From contig NZ_LQIX01000012.1 in NCBI RefSeq assembly GCF_001500045.1, positions 372,001 to 436,000 on the forward strand: DNA of 64,000 nt, given 5' to 3'. Source of the DNA: Mycobacterium sp. GA-1199 (GTDB lineage Bacteria; Actinomycetota; Actinomycetes; Mycobacteriales; Mycobacteriaceae). This document shows, piece after piece, positions 16,943-27,800 of this stretch. A program made the position numbers and the translations under genes. The notes under the pieces were generated by a model. It worked only from the letters and a program-made list of their open reading frames with translations. It had not been told where the DNA came from and made no database searches. Numbering within the stretch: position 1 is the first letter of the stretch; each line of letters starts with the position of its first letter.

Positions 16943-18280
16943 CTACGTTCGACGGTTCACAACCACGCGGCCGCCGCGCCTGGGAACATGGGCGACTCCA
17001 CGGAAATACGACTTCTCATCGGCGGAGGCGTCGGTCTGTATCTGGAAGTGTTGCAGCACCGTCCGCAGCACGATGTCCATTTCGGTGATCGCGAAATCCG
17101 CGCCGATGCACCGGCGTGCGCCACCACCAAATGCCAGCCATTCGGGTGCCGCCGGCCTGGCGCCACCGAAGCGATACGGGTCGAAACGCTCGGCGTCCGA
17201 AAAGACGTCCGGATTCATGTGCAGGTCGGCAATGCGCACGAGCACCGTGCGACCAAGAGGAATCCGCCACTCACCGAGATCGAAGTTCGGCGCACTGACC
17301 CGGCGACCGATCACATCGAGCACAGTGCGGACTCGCAACAATTCGAGAATCGTGGCCCGACGAAAAGCGCTGCCCCCCTCGTCGACTTCTTTCACAAGAT
17401 CAGCCAGCACGATCGGATGGCGCCGCAACCGCTCGAATGTCCAACTCAGCGCTGACGCGGTCGTTTCGTGGCCCGCGCCGATGAAGGCCAACAGTTCGTC
17501 GCAGATATCCTGCCGCGGCATCGCGGTTCCATCATCGCGCATGCTGCGCAGCAACAACGCCAGGGCGTCCGCCCGCTCGCCGAGACCCGGATCGGCCTCG
17601 GCTTCCTCGATCAGCGTGAATACGATCCGGTCGAATGCTTTGTGCAATTCATCGAGCTTGCCCCACGGAGTGTGGCGTCCAGTCCGAAATCGCGGTGCCG
17701 GCACGAATGCCACCCGTTGCCCTAGTTTCATGAAGGGCGGAACGATGTCACGAAGTTCGTCGAGTCCCGCCCCATCAGTGCCGAAGAGGGTCCGCAAGAT
17801 CACGTTCAAGGTGATCCTGTTCATCGGTTCGAGGGTCCGGATTTCCTTGCCCCCAGGCCACGTCGCGATCTCACGCAGTGTTTCGTCCTCGATGACCTTC
17901 TCGTAGCTCTTGAGGCTCTTACCGTGGAAAGCCGGTGCGAGAAGCCGGCGGCGTTCGCGATGCCGACTGCCGTCGAGTGCAAATATCGACCCGGGTCCAA
18001 ACAGATTACTCAGATTCGGCTGCACGTTGACCAGTCGATCGGCACTCGCAGTGCACACCGACCGCACCAGAGCCGGGTCTGACACGACGACGGACCGACC
18101 AAAGAATGGGACGTTCAATTCGAACAGGCGTCCGTGTTGTCTGATCCACTTGCGCATTGCCTTGCGCCGGAACACAGCGAATTCAAGGCCCTGCAGGAGT
18201 TTTGGTGAGCGGACCTGCGGTGGTTTCAACCGGTCCGGCGCCGCCGTTCCGATCGGGTCGGCCATGGCGAGGTCGGTCAT
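16943..18280 (-). CDS. Cytochrome P450
   Basis: A 445-residue P450. The heme loop is FGGGARRCIGADFA (Cys near residue 389), the K-helix ExxR is in ELLRVR (about 311), and the I-helix oxygen site is FIGAGHETTAS (about 265-273). The style resembles the mycobacterial CYP135/CYP138 group, but a subfamily cannot be assigned by eye. No membrane anchor is seen, so it needs a soluble ferredoxin, which is not encoded next to it. It lies directly upstream of the acyltransferase, and the last cyclase-type gene ends 75 bp upstream of its start on the same strand. Confidence 0.92.
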   Translation of the reverse strand: MTDLAMADPIGTAAPDRLKPPQVRSPKLLQGLEFAVFRRKAMRKWIRQHGRLFELNVPFFGRSVVVSDPALVRSVCTASADRLVNVQPNLSNLFGPGSIFALDGSRHRERRRLLAPAFHGKSLKSYEKVIEDETLREIATWPGGKEIRTLEPMNRITLNVILRTLFGTDGAGLDELRDIVPPFMKLGQRVAFVPAPRFRTGRHTPWGKLDELHKAFDRIVFTLIEEAEADPGLGERADALALLLRSMRDDGTAMPRQDICDELLAFIGAGHETTASALSWTFERLRRHPIVLADLVKEVDEGGSAFRRATILELLRVRTVLDVIGRRVSAPNFDLGEWRIPLGRTVLVRIADLHMNPDVFSDAERFDPYRFGGARPAAPEWLAFGGGARRCIGADFAITEMDIVLRTVLQHFQIQTDASADEKSYFRGVAHVPRRGGRVVVNRRT

Positions 18281-18355
18281 GCGGCCCCCTGGTTCGATGA
18301 AGCTATCGTCAAGGGCAGCGTCGCTCGTGTGGGATGAAACGGTCGCAGTAGTGCA

Positions 18356-21300
18356 CTACTGCACTGTGCCCCTGGCCGAAGTGGTACTACTTAGCCCGGA
18401 AACCGGATCTGTCACCGCTTTGTTGCCGACCGATTCCGCGGCATCCATCTCGTCGGCCCAGGCGAGGTGTCCTTCGAAGCCAAGCGATTCCGCAAGCCCC
18501 CGATAGCGATTCACCAAATCCCGGTATACAGCTTCATTGCCGTGGGCACGCGACAGCAGAGCCCGCAACCGCAACAGGGTGATGGCAATCATTGCCGAAT
18601 CGTCGTCGGCCTGCCGGTCAGCCAATCGGTTTATCGCACGTTGGGCTTCGGCCAAATCGCCTTCGGCGCCACGCTCGACCAGCGCCTCCACTAGGAAGCT
18701 GGTCCCGAGGACGTCCCACCCGAATCGTCCTGCGTGGCGCAGCTCGTCTGCGGCTTGCCGGATCATCGGAATGGCGGCATCGCAATCGCCACGCCTGGCC
18801 CTTTCACGGGCAGCCAATACCTCGGCGACCGGGACCAGCGAGGGCGCGCGACGGGGCAGCCACACATCGCGGGCGTGCGTCAGCATTGCCAATCCGCGAT
18901 GACGGTCGGTCGCGTCGTCCTGATACAGCAGCGCGACGCCTAGATTGAACTCGGCTCCGACCAGTGCGCGATCGTTGCCGGATGCCTCGGCGATCTGCAC
19001 CGTTTCCTCGACCGCTCGCCTCGCGGACTCATCGGCTAGGAGGACGCCGTAGGGTATCGCCACAGCGAAAGTCCAGGCGACCACGAAGCCGAAAGTTGCT
19101 GGGTCGCTGTTTCGGCCCATCGCGAGGGCGTCGTCCAAGTCCTGCCGCCATCCGGCATGGCCCAGCCACCACCGGCTCAGACCGCGAAATGCCACCGCAA
19201 TCGCCAGCGGTGATCCCAAACCAAAGGCGGCGCCTTTGGTGGGGTCCCCGGCAGCCAGGTTGATGACGGTTTCCGACCACCGCAAGATCTCGCCGAACTT
19301 GGCGACGTTGAACCAGTTGACGAACGCTACGAATGACAACCCGATGGTCAATGTGGGATCGCCGATCGACTCGAGCAGCGCCATCTGTTCAGACGCCAGT
19401 CGCGACCCTTCGTCAGGGCGCCCGGCGTACAGCAGTTCACTTTCCAGTCCGGTCATGGCGATGGCGAGCGACACTTTGTCTCCGGCCGCGTCGCACATCT
19501 CCCGCAGCTCCGCGAAGCGGCCGCGGCTCTCATCCACCGCTCGGGCTTGCCAATCGGTGGCACACAGCATTGTGGTGGGGGCGATGCGTTTCGACAGTTT
19601 CTCGGGTTCTTCGTCGGGTAAACGGTCGGCGATGCGGCGGGCCCGCTCCCAGCTGACTCGGGCGGCGTGGATGTCGCGGTTGGCTGACCATGCGGCAGCG
19701 CGCATGTGCCAGGCGTATGCGGCATGGACCTCGCCGGCGGCTTCCAGGTGTTCGGCGATCAGGGCAGCGTTCTGCTCGGTTGCTTCCGGGTTCCAGGATT
19801 CGAAGATCGTTGCCAAGCGCCGGTGCCATTGCGCCCGATTGGTTTTCAGCTGTGATTCGTAGGCCACCGCGTGAATCAGCGGATGGCGGAAGGCGTACTC
19901 GGCGCTCGGGGTGAACCGCACCTGATCGATGAGGTCGACCTTGAGGAGTTCGTCGAGCACCGCATCGATGTCCAACGCGGCGAGCAGGTCGGCGTCAAAG
20001 CGGACGCCGATCACCGACGCCGCATGGAGGGTTTCCTTCGCTCCGACCGTCAGCCGGTCGATGCGCGCTTCGATAGCCGCCTGCACCGTGGCAGGCACCG
20101 CGACCTCGTCGATATCCGTGTGACAGGAGTAGTCGCCGAACTCTCCGCTCAGCGCGCCCCTCTGCGCCAATTCGCGGACCATCTCCTCGGCGAAGAACGG
20201 GTTGCCCTCCGCGCGCTCGGCGATGATCGGGACCAGGTCGACGACCGAGGGATCCGAGCCCAGCAGCTCGTTGATCAGGGCCGCGCTATCCGAATCTCTC
20301 AATGAGCCAAGCGCTACAGTCTGCGCGCCGTGCACATGCATCAGCGCGCCGTCGTACTCGGGGCGTGCGGTGATCAGCACGACCGACGGTGTGCGCGGGA
20401 TGACCGCGAGGAGATCGGCGATCAGCGATTCGCTGACGTCGTCGATCCAGTGCACGTCCTCGAGGACGAGCAGTGTCGGTTCGGTCCGCGTCAGTGACGC
20501 GGTGTTGATCAGTGCGGTCAGTCGGCGCCGACGCGCGTCCGGATCGATCTGGGGCGGTTGCACGTCCGGGTCGGCGATGCCGAGCAGGTCATCGAGCAGT
20601 AGCAGATCTTGCGGGTCGGCACCCGGAAATTGCGTCCGTACCTGGCTTCTGGCGGCATCACCTGTGAGGTCGGTGACCCCCATCTCTGCGCGCAATAGGT
20701 GGGCCGCCACATGGAAGGGCACGTCGCTGGTGTGTGACTCGCAGAAGGCCCACAGCACTTCGAGCCTGCGGGCGGCGGCCAGCGCCGCCATCTCCCGGGC
20801 CAGCCGGCTCTTGCCGATGCCCGGCGGACCAACAACAGACGCCACAACGCCGCGGCCGGCGATCGCGCGTTCCATGAGGGCGGCGAGAGCGGCAAGTTCC
20901 CAATCCCGCCCGACGAGTCTGGCCTCGGCGCGCGCGACAGCTCCGTCCCGCGGGTGGATCGCCAGCAGCAGCCGTGCGCGCACGGGTTCGTCAGCGCCTT
21001 TGATGTGCACGTACTCGGGATCGGCCAGCACCGTCGTGTGTTCGACCAGCCGGGCGGTCGACTCGGAAAGCATCACCCCGCCCGGGGGCGCCACCGATTC
21101 CATGCGCTGGGCCAGCCCGACATGTTCACCGGTCGCGGCATATCCCAAAGTTCCCGATCCGATGTCACCGGCGATCACCTCACCTGAATTCAGTCCTATC
21201 CGTACGCGCAGATCGACACCGTCGCGGTTCCGCACCTCGTCAGCCAGTCGCCTGGCTTCGTCCTGGATAACCAGTGCGGCCAGGCATGCGCGGAATGCGT

Positions 21301-21610
21301 GATCCTCCAATGCGATCGGGGCGCCGAAGATCGCCATCACCCCGTCGCCGGTGTACTCGACAATCCCACCGTAGCGGCGCACCACCGTCGCCGAGCGCTC
21401 TGCAAGCTCCGACATGATCCCGCGATATCGTTCCAAGTCAACGGTGGCCGCGATGACCATCGAACGCACCACATCGGCGAACAACACCGTCACCTGTTTG
21501 TATTCGGCCGTGTCGGTCGCCGGGGCAGTGGGAGCGCCGCATTCATCGCAGAACTTGGCGCTGTGCCGGAGTTCGGTCCCGCATGACTTGCATGCCACGT
21601 CCGTCGTCAT
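18356..21610 (-). CDS. Zinc ribbon-cyclase-ATPase-TPR protein A
   Basis: A 1084-residue signalling protein. An N-terminal zinc ribbon has Cys at 7, 10, 21 and 24. A class III nucleotide cyclase domain (about 38-215) keeps both metal Asp residues (VLFADVVRS, EYTGDGVMA) but has Glu where the substrate Lys is usual and reads GEHVGLAQRM where VNxAxR is usual. A STAND/AAA-type ATPase follows, with Walker A GPPGIGKSR near 262 and Walker B LVLEDVHW near 380. The rest, to the C terminus, is helical and TPR-like. It is last of three tandem paralogues on the minus strand, 6 bp after copy B. Confidence 0.85.
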   Translation of the reverse strand: MTTDVACKSCGTELRHSAKFCDECGAPTAPATDTAEYKQVTVLFADVVRSMVIAATVDLERYRGIMSELAERSATVVRRYGGIVEYTGDGVMAIFGAPIALEDHAFRACLAALVIQDEARRLADEVRNRDGVDLRVRIGLNSGEVIAGDIGSGTLGYAATGEHVGLAQRMESVAPPGGVMLSESTARLVEHTTVLADPEYVHIKGADEPVRARLLLAIHPRDGAVARAEARLVGRDWELAALAALMERAIAGRGVVASVVGPPGIGKSRLAREMAALAAARRLEVLWAFCESHTSDVPFHVAAHLLRAEMGVTDLTGDAARSQVRTQFPGADPQDLLLLDDLLGIADPDVQPPQIDPDARRRRLTALINTASLTRTEPTLLVLEDVHWIDDVSESLIADLLAVIPRTPSVVLITARPEYDGALMHVHGAQTVALGSLRDSDSAALINELLGSDPSVVDLVPIIAERAEGNPFFAEEMVRELAQRGALSGEFGDYSCHTDIDEVAVPATVQAAIEARIDRLTVGAKETLHAASVIGVRFDADLLAALDIDAVLDELLKVDLIDQVRFTPSAEYAFRHPLIHAVAYESQLKTNRAQWHRRLATIFESWNPEATEQNAALIAEHLEAAGEVHAAYAWHMRAAAWSANRDIHAARVSWERARRIADRLPDEEPEKLSKRIAPTTMLCATDWQARAVDESRGRFAELREMCDAAGDKVSLAIAMTGLESELLYAGRPDEGSRLASEQMALLESIGDPTLTIGLSFVAFVNWFNVAKFGEILRWSETVINLAAGDPTKGAAFGLGSPLAIAVAFRGLSRWWLGHAGWRQDLDDALAMGRNSDPATFGFVVAWTFAVAIPYGVLLADESARRAVEETVQIAEASGNDRALVGAEFNLGVALLYQDDATDRHRGLAMLTHARDVWLPRRAPSLVPVAEVLAARERARRGDCDAAIPMIRQAADELRHAGRFGWDVLGTSFLVEALVERGAEGDLAEAQRAINRLADRQADDDSAMIAITLLRLRALLSRAHGNEAVYRDLVNRYRGLAESLGFEGHLAWADEMDAAESVGNKAVTDPVSGLSSTTSARGTVQ

Positions 21611-21714
21611 GGGTTCTCACATCGCTTCGGCCATGGCGATATGTCCCTCGAAGCCAAGCGATTTGGCCATCGTCCGATAACGGCTCAACAGCTCTCGATA
21701 GCCGTCGTCACCCC
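21465..21714. repeat. Direct repeat, copy 1, at the A/B gene junction
   Basis: About 250 bp that is nearly identical to 24633-24884. It spans the start of gene A (zinc ribbon and first cyclase strand) and the end of gene B. Only a few substitutions and a 2-bp difference in the intergenic run of G distinguish the copies. It marks the unit of a 3.17-kb tandem duplication. Confidence 0.8.
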
Positions 21715-24700
21715 GGGCGCGTGCTAGCAAGGTCCGCAGCCGCACCAGCGTGATCTCGACCATCGCCGAGCCGCGATCGGACCACAGCTCAGCCATTCGC
21801 TCGGTAGCTTTCTCGGCTTCGGCCGAATCACCCTCGGCGCCACGCTCTAACAGCGTCTCCACCAGTACGCGGGTGCTCCATACGCCATAGGAAGAGCCCG
21901 AAGGGAGCAGCTCATTGACTGCTTGGCGCATGGCTGCGATTGCAGCGTCAAGCTCGCTGTACCTTGCCATTTCCAGGGCGCTCCACAGCTCGGTGACCGG
22001 AACGAGGAAGGGAACGGATTGGCGCCACATGTCCCGGGTTTGAACCATTCGCTCCAATCCTCGGTGGTGATCAGCCGCGGTATCCCGGGTCAGCAGCGCG
22101 ACCCCCAGCGTGTACTTGGCCATGCTGAGTGCGACATCGTTGCTGGTTCCCTCGGCTGCCCGCATTGCCTCGTTACTCGCTTGCAATGCGGCATCCTCGG
22201 ATCGAAGCACCCCATGCTGTATCTCCAGACCGTAGGTCCACGCGACGACACACGCCAGGGTCGTTGGGTCGCTGTTCCGGGCCGTCGCGACGGCATCGCG
22301 GTGGTCTTCGCGCCAACCGGGAAGGCCCAGCCACCACCGAGCCGCGGCCCGCCATGCCAGCGCACCCGCCAGAGGTGAACCAAAACCGAAGGTGGCACCC
22401 TTGACGGAGCCACCGGCGGCAAGGTCGATGACGGTTTCCGACCACCGCAAGACCTCGTCGTATTCACCGGCAACGCCCCACACCGTCAACGCCATGACGG
22501 ACAGACCAATGGTCAGGTCCGGATCGCCGATCGACTCGAGCAGTGCCATCTGTTCGGAAGCCAGACGCGACCCCTCACGCAAACGCCCGCTGTACACGCT
22601 CTCGGTGGACAGACCCGTCATGCCGATGGCGAGCGAAACCTTGTCCCCGGCCCCGCTGCACATCTCCCGCAGCTGTGCGAAGCGGCCCTGGCACTCCTGT
22701 ACTGCTCGGGCTTGCCAGTCGGTGGCACACAGCATCGTGGTGGGGGCGATGCGCTTTGACAGTTTCTCCGGCTCGACGTCGGGCAACCGGTCGGCAATGC
22801 GGCGGGCGCGCTCCCAGCTGACCCGGGCGGCGTGGATGTCGCGGTTGGCCGACCACGCGGCGGCGCGCATGTGCCAGCCGTATGCAGCAACGAGTTCGCC
22901 GGCGGCCTCCAGATGTTCGGCGATCAGTGCCGCGTTCTGCTCGGTTGCCTCCGGGCTACACGATTCGATGGCGGCGGCCAGGCGCCGGTGCCACTGCACG
23001 CGATCGGTTTTCAATTGTGATTCGTAGGCCACCGCATGAATCAGCGGGTGGCGAAAGGCGTACTCAGCGCTGGGAGTGAACCGCACCTGATCGATCAACT
23101 GGACGCTGAGTAATTCATCGAGAACCGGATCGATGTCCAGCGCGGTGAGCAGGTCGGCGTCGAAGCGCGCGCCGATCACCGACGCCGCATGGAGGGTTTC
23201 CTTCGCTTTGGCCGTCAGCCGGTCGATCCGGGCTTCGATGGCTGCCTGCACCGTGGCCGGCACCGCAACCTCGGCGACATCCGTTCGACAGGCGTAGTCG
23301 CCGAGTTCGCCGGTGAGTGCGCCACGCTGGGCCAATTCGCGGACCATCTCCTCGGCGAAGAACGGGTTGCCGGTGGCCCGCTCGGCGATGATGGGAACCA
23401 GGTCAGCGACCGTGGGATCCGGACCCAGCAGCTCATTGAGGAGCGTCGCGGTGTCCGAGTAGTCAAGTGAGGCAAGCGCTATGGTTTGCGCGCCGTGCAC
23501 ATGCATCAGCGCGCCCGCGTACTCTGGGCGGGCGGTGAGCAGCACGACCGAGGGTGTGCGGGGAATGACTGCAAGGAGCTCGGCGATCATTGACTCGCTG
23601 ACTTCGTCGATCCAGTGGACGTCTTCGAGGATTAGCAGTGTCGGTTCGGTGCGTGCCAGTGACGCGGTGTTGATCAGTGCGGTCAACCGGCGCCGGCGCG
23701 CGTCGGGGTCGATCGCGGGCAGCGGCGCGTCCGGGTCGGCGATTCCGAGCAGATCATCGAGTAGCAACAGATCCTGTGGGTCGGCGCCGGCAAACTGCGT
23801 GTGTGCACGATTGCGGGCCGCATCATCATCTAGGTCGGCCACGCCGGTCCCGGCGCGCAACAGGCGTGCCACCACACTGAATGAAATTTCGCTGGTGTGT
23901 GACTCGCAGAAGGCCCACAGCACTTCGAGTCCAAAAGCGGCCGCCTGTGCGGCGACCTCTCTGGCGACTCGGCTTTTGCCGATGCCCGGTGGTCCGACTA
24001 CGGACACGACACTGCCGCGGCCCCCGATCGCTCGATTCACCATCGCTTCGAGCGCGGCCATCTCCCAGCCCCGTCCGATCAGGCTCGCCTCGGGACGTCT
24101 GATCACATCGTTGCGCGGGCTGATGCTCAGCAGCTGGCGTGCACGCACGGGTTCGTCAGCGCCTTTGATGTGTACCCATTCCGGTTCGGCCAGCACGGCG
24201 AGGTGTTCGACCAGGCGGGCGGTCGACTCCGAGACCATCACCCCACCCGGCGGTGCTACGGATTCCATGCGCTGGGCCATCCCGACGTGTTCGCCGGTGG
24301 CGGTGTAGCCCAAGCTCGCAGGTCCTGCGTCGCCGGCGATGACCTGACCCGAGTTCAGCCCCACCCGCAATCGCAGCTCGACACCATCATGGCTTCGCAC
24401 CTCGTCCGCCAGTCGCTGGGCCTGTTCTTGGATGGCCAGTGCGGCCAGACATGCGCGAAACGCGTGATCCTCCAACGCGATTGGTGCGCCGAAGATCGCC
24501 ATGACCCCGTCGCCGGTGTACTCGACGACTCCGCCGCCGTAGCGCTGCACCGCGGCTGCGGCGCGTTCGACCAGATCGGTCATGATCTCGCGCAACCGCT
24601 CCAAGTCCAGCGCGGCCGCAATGTGCATCGAGCGCACCACATCGGCGAACAACACCGTCACCTGTTTGTACTCGGCCGTGTCGGTCGCCGGGGCAGTGGG

Positions 24701-24778
24701 AGCGCCGCATTCATCGCAGAACTTGGCGCTGTGCCGAAGCTCGGTCCCACATGACTTGCATGCCACGTCCGTCGTCAT
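21617..24778 (-). CDS. Zinc ribbon-cyclase-ATPase-TPR protein B (mosaic copy)
   Basis: A 1053-residue paralogue with the same domain order as A: zinc ribbon (Cys 7, 10, 21, 24), cyclase-like domain, ATPase with GPPGIGKSR and LILEDVHWID, then a TPR-like tail. Its first 51 residues are identical to protein A, whereas the part after VVRSM reads HIAAALDLERLREIM as in protein C, and its last 23 residues are identical to protein C. It therefore looks like a recombinant of its neighbours. The ATG at 24778 is used; an in-frame GTG at 24790 overlaps the stop of C. The catalytic substitutions are the same as in A. Confidence 0.85.
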   Translation of the reverse strand: MTTDVACKSCGTELRHSAKFCDECGAPTAPATDTAEYKQVTVLFADVVRSMHIAAALDLERLREIMTDLVERAAAAVQRYGGGVVEYTGDGVMAIFGAPIALEDHAFRACLAALAIQEQAQRLADEVRSHDGVELRLRVGLNSGQVIAGDAGPASLGYTATGEHVGMAQRMESVAPPGGVMVSESTARLVEHLAVLAEPEWVHIKGADEPVRARQLLSISPRNDVIRRPEASLIGRGWEMAALEAMVNRAIGGRGSVVSVVGPPGIGKSRVAREVAAQAAAFGLEVLWAFCESHTSEISFSVVARLLRAGTGVADLDDDAARNRAHTQFAGADPQDLLLLDDLLGIADPDAPLPAIDPDARRRRLTALINTASLARTEPTLLILEDVHWIDEVSESMIAELLAVIPRTPSVVLLTARPEYAGALMHVHGAQTIALASLDYSDTATLLNELLGPDPTVADLVPIIAERATGNPFFAEEMVRELAQRGALTGELGDYACRTDVAEVAVPATVQAAIEARIDRLTAKAKETLHAASVIGARFDADLLTALDIDPVLDELLSVQLIDQVRFTPSAEYAFRHPLIHAVAYESQLKTDRVQWHRRLAAAIESCSPEATEQNAALIAEHLEAAGELVAAYGWHMRAAAWSANRDIHAARVSWERARRIADRLPDVEPEKLSKRIAPTTMLCATDWQARAVQECQGRFAQLREMCSGAGDKVSLAIGMTGLSTESVYSGRLREGSRLASEQMALLESIGDPDLTIGLSVMALTVWGVAGEYDEVLRWSETVIDLAAGGSVKGATFGFGSPLAGALAWRAAARWWLGLPGWREDHRDAVATARNSDPTTLACVVAWTYGLEIQHGVLRSEDAALQASNEAMRAAEGTSNDVALSMAKYTLGVALLTRDTAADHHRGLERMVQTRDMWRQSVPFLVPVTELWSALEMARYSELDAAIAAMRQAVNELLPSGSSYGVWSTRVLVETLLERGAEGDSAEAEKATERMAELWSDRGSAMVEITLVRLRTLLARARGDDGYRELLSRYRTMAKSLGFEGHIAMAEAM

Positions 24779-24884
24779 GGGGGTTCTCACATCGCTTCGG
24801 CCATGGCGATATGTCCCTCGAAGCCAAGCGATTTGGCCATCGTCCGATAACGGCTCAACAGCTCTCGATAGTCGTCGTCACCCC
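24633..24884. repeat. Direct repeat, copy 2, at the B/C gene junction
   Basis: Partner of 21465-21714. It covers the start of gene B and the end of gene C. The offset is about 3168-3170 bp, the length of one paralogous gene, as expected after unequal crossing-over or later gene conversion. Confidence 0.8.
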
Positions 24885-27800
24885 GTGCTCGCGCCAGCAG
24901 CGTACAGAGCCGTAGTAGCGTGATCTCCCGCATCGGCGAACCGTCTTCTTCCCAGAAGGCCCTCAACCGATCGATCTCGTATTGGGCCTCGGTCAGATCA
25001 ACCTGGGTGCCACGTTCCAGCAGCGTCTGCGCCAGAACGCTAGTGGCCCAGGCGCCATAGAAGAGGTGCTCTGCCTGGCGCAGCTCATTGACGGCTCGGC
25101 GCATCACCGGTATGGCTGCATCGCGGTCGCCGCGCCTGGCCGTCTCCAGGGCGTCCCACACGTCTGTGACCGGGATGAGGAAAAGGGCGCGCCTGCGCAG
25201 CCATATGTTGCGCGTCTGCGTCATCAACTCCAGCCCGCGCCGGCGGTCGGCCTCGGCATCCTGATTCAGCAGCGCGACAGCCAACGTGTACCCGGCCAAG
25301 CCCATTGCGCGGTCGTTGCTCGCCCCTTGAGCGCTGTGCACCGCCTCCTCGCCTGCCCGCAGCACGGAGTCATCGGCCCGAAGCACGCCGTACAGCATCG
25401 CGTGACTGTAGGTCCAGCACACGGCACCCGAGAGGGTTTCCGGGTTGCTGCGTCTTGCCATCGCGACAGCGTCGTGGAGGTCTTGACGCCATCCGGGGCG
25501 GCCCAGCCACCACCGAGCAGTGCCGCGCCATGCCAACGCGATCGCCAGCGGTGATCCCACACCGAATCCGGCACCCCTGGCCGGGTCACCGGCCGCCAGG
25601 TCAACGACCGTCTGCGACCATCGCAAGACCTTCCAGAATTCACCAACGCCGAACCAGTTCACGAACGCAATGGGCGCCAGACCCATCGTCGTGGCGGGAT
25701 CACCGATCGACTCGAGCAGCGCCACCTGTTCAGACGACAGTCGCGCGGCCTCACGGTGGCGCCCGGCGTAGCAGAGCTCGGTGGCAGGCCCGCTCATGCC
25801 GATGGCGAGCGAGACCTTGTCCCCGGCTGCGTCACACAACTTTCGCAGCTCTTCGAAGCGGCACCGGCTTCCCTGAACCTCTCGGGCCTGTAAGTCAGTG
25901 GCACACAGCATGGTTCGCGGGGCGATTCGCATCGCCATTCTCTCGGGGTTGTCGGCCGGCAGAGTATCGGCGATCCGGCGCGCTCGTTCCCAACTGAGCC
26001 GCGCGGCGACCAGATCGCGGTTAGCGAACCATGCACCAGCACGCATGTGCCAGCCGTATGCCGCGTGCAGCTCACCAGCGGCCTGCAAATTTTCGGCGAT
26101 CAGCGCCGCATCTTCGTCCACCGAACCCGACGCACGTTGCTGGATCGCGGTGGCGAGGCGTTGGTGCCATCGGGCGCGATCGGTTTTGAGCTGTGATTCG
26201 TATGCCACCGCGTGGATGAGCGGATGTCGGAAAGCGTATTCAGCACTGGGGGTGAACCGCACCTGATCGATCAGCTCGACGCCCAGGAGTTCCTCGAGCA
26301 CCGCATCGATGCCCAGCGCATCCAGTAGTTCCGCGTCGAAGCGCGCGCCGATCACCGACGCCGCATGCAGGGTTTCCTTCGCTTTGGCCGTCAGCCGGTC
26401 GATCCGGGCTTCGATGGCTGCCTGCACCGTGGCCGGCACCGCGACCTCGGCGACATCTGCGCGACAGGCGTAGTGGCCGTGCTGGCCGGTGAGTGCGCCG
26501 CGCTGGGCCAATTCGCGGACCATTTCCTCGGCGAAGAACGGGTTACCGTCCGCGCGCGCGGTGATGATCGGAACCAGGTCAGCGACCGTGGGATCCGGAC
26601 CCAGCAGCTCATTGAGGAGCGTCGCGGTGTCCGAGTAGTCAAGTGAGCCAAGCGCTATGGTCTGGGCGCCGTGCACGTGCGTCAGTGCGCCGTCGTACTC
26701 GGGGCGGGCTGTGATCAGTACGACCGAGGGTGTGCGTGGGATGACTGCAAGGAGCTCGGCGATCATTGACTCGCTGACTTCGTCGATCCAGTGCACGTCT
26801 TCGAGGATTAGCAGTGTCGGTTCGGTGCGTGCCAACGATGCTGTGTTGATCAGTGCGGTCAACCGGCGACGGCGCGCGTCAGGGTCGATCGCGGGCAGCG
26901 GCGCGTCCGGGTCGGCGATGCCGAGCAGATCATCGAGTAGCAACAGATCCTGTGGGTCGGCGCCGGCAAACTGCGTGTGTGCACGATTGCGGGCCGCATC
27001 AACATCATCTAGGTCGGCCACGCCGGTCCCGGCGCGCAACAGGCGTGCCACCACATGAAAAGGCACGTCGCTGGTATGCGACTCGCAGAAGACCCACAAC
27101 ACTGCAAGCCCTCGTCGCGCTGACGATGCCGCCACCTCCCTGGCCACTCGGCTTTTGCCGATGCCTGGTGTGCCGACCACGGCCACCACACGGCCGCGGC
27201 CCCCGATTGCACGCTCGACCATCGCCTCGAGCGCGGCCATCTCCCATCTGCGACCGACCAGGCTCGCCTCCGGACGTCCGAGCACACCGTTGCGCGGGCT
27301 GATGGCCAGTAGCCGGCGTGCGGGCACAGATTCTTCGGAACCTTTGATGTGCACATATTCCGGGTCGGCCAGCACCATGGTGTTTTCGACCAGGCGGGCG
27401 GTCGATTCCGAGACCATCACCCCACCGGGCGGCGCGACCGATTCCATCCGTTGTGCCATCCCGACGTGCTCGCCGGTCGCGGCGTAACCCAGAGTTCCCG
27501 ACCCAATGTCACCGGCGATTACCTGACCCGAGTTGAGGCCCACCCGCAGCCGTAGATCGATGCCGTCGCGGTGCTGGACGTCGGCGGCCAGCCGACTAGT
27601 CTCCTGCTGAATTGCTAGTGCCGCCAGACATGCTCGAAAAGCGTGATCCTCCAACGCGATCGGTGCGCCGAAGATTGCCATGACCCCGTCGCCGGTGTAC
27701 TCGACGACTCCGCCGCCGTAGCGCTGCACCGCCGCTGCGGCGCGTTCGACCAGTTCAGTCATGATCTCGCGCAACCGCTCCAAGTCGAGCGCAGCCGCAA

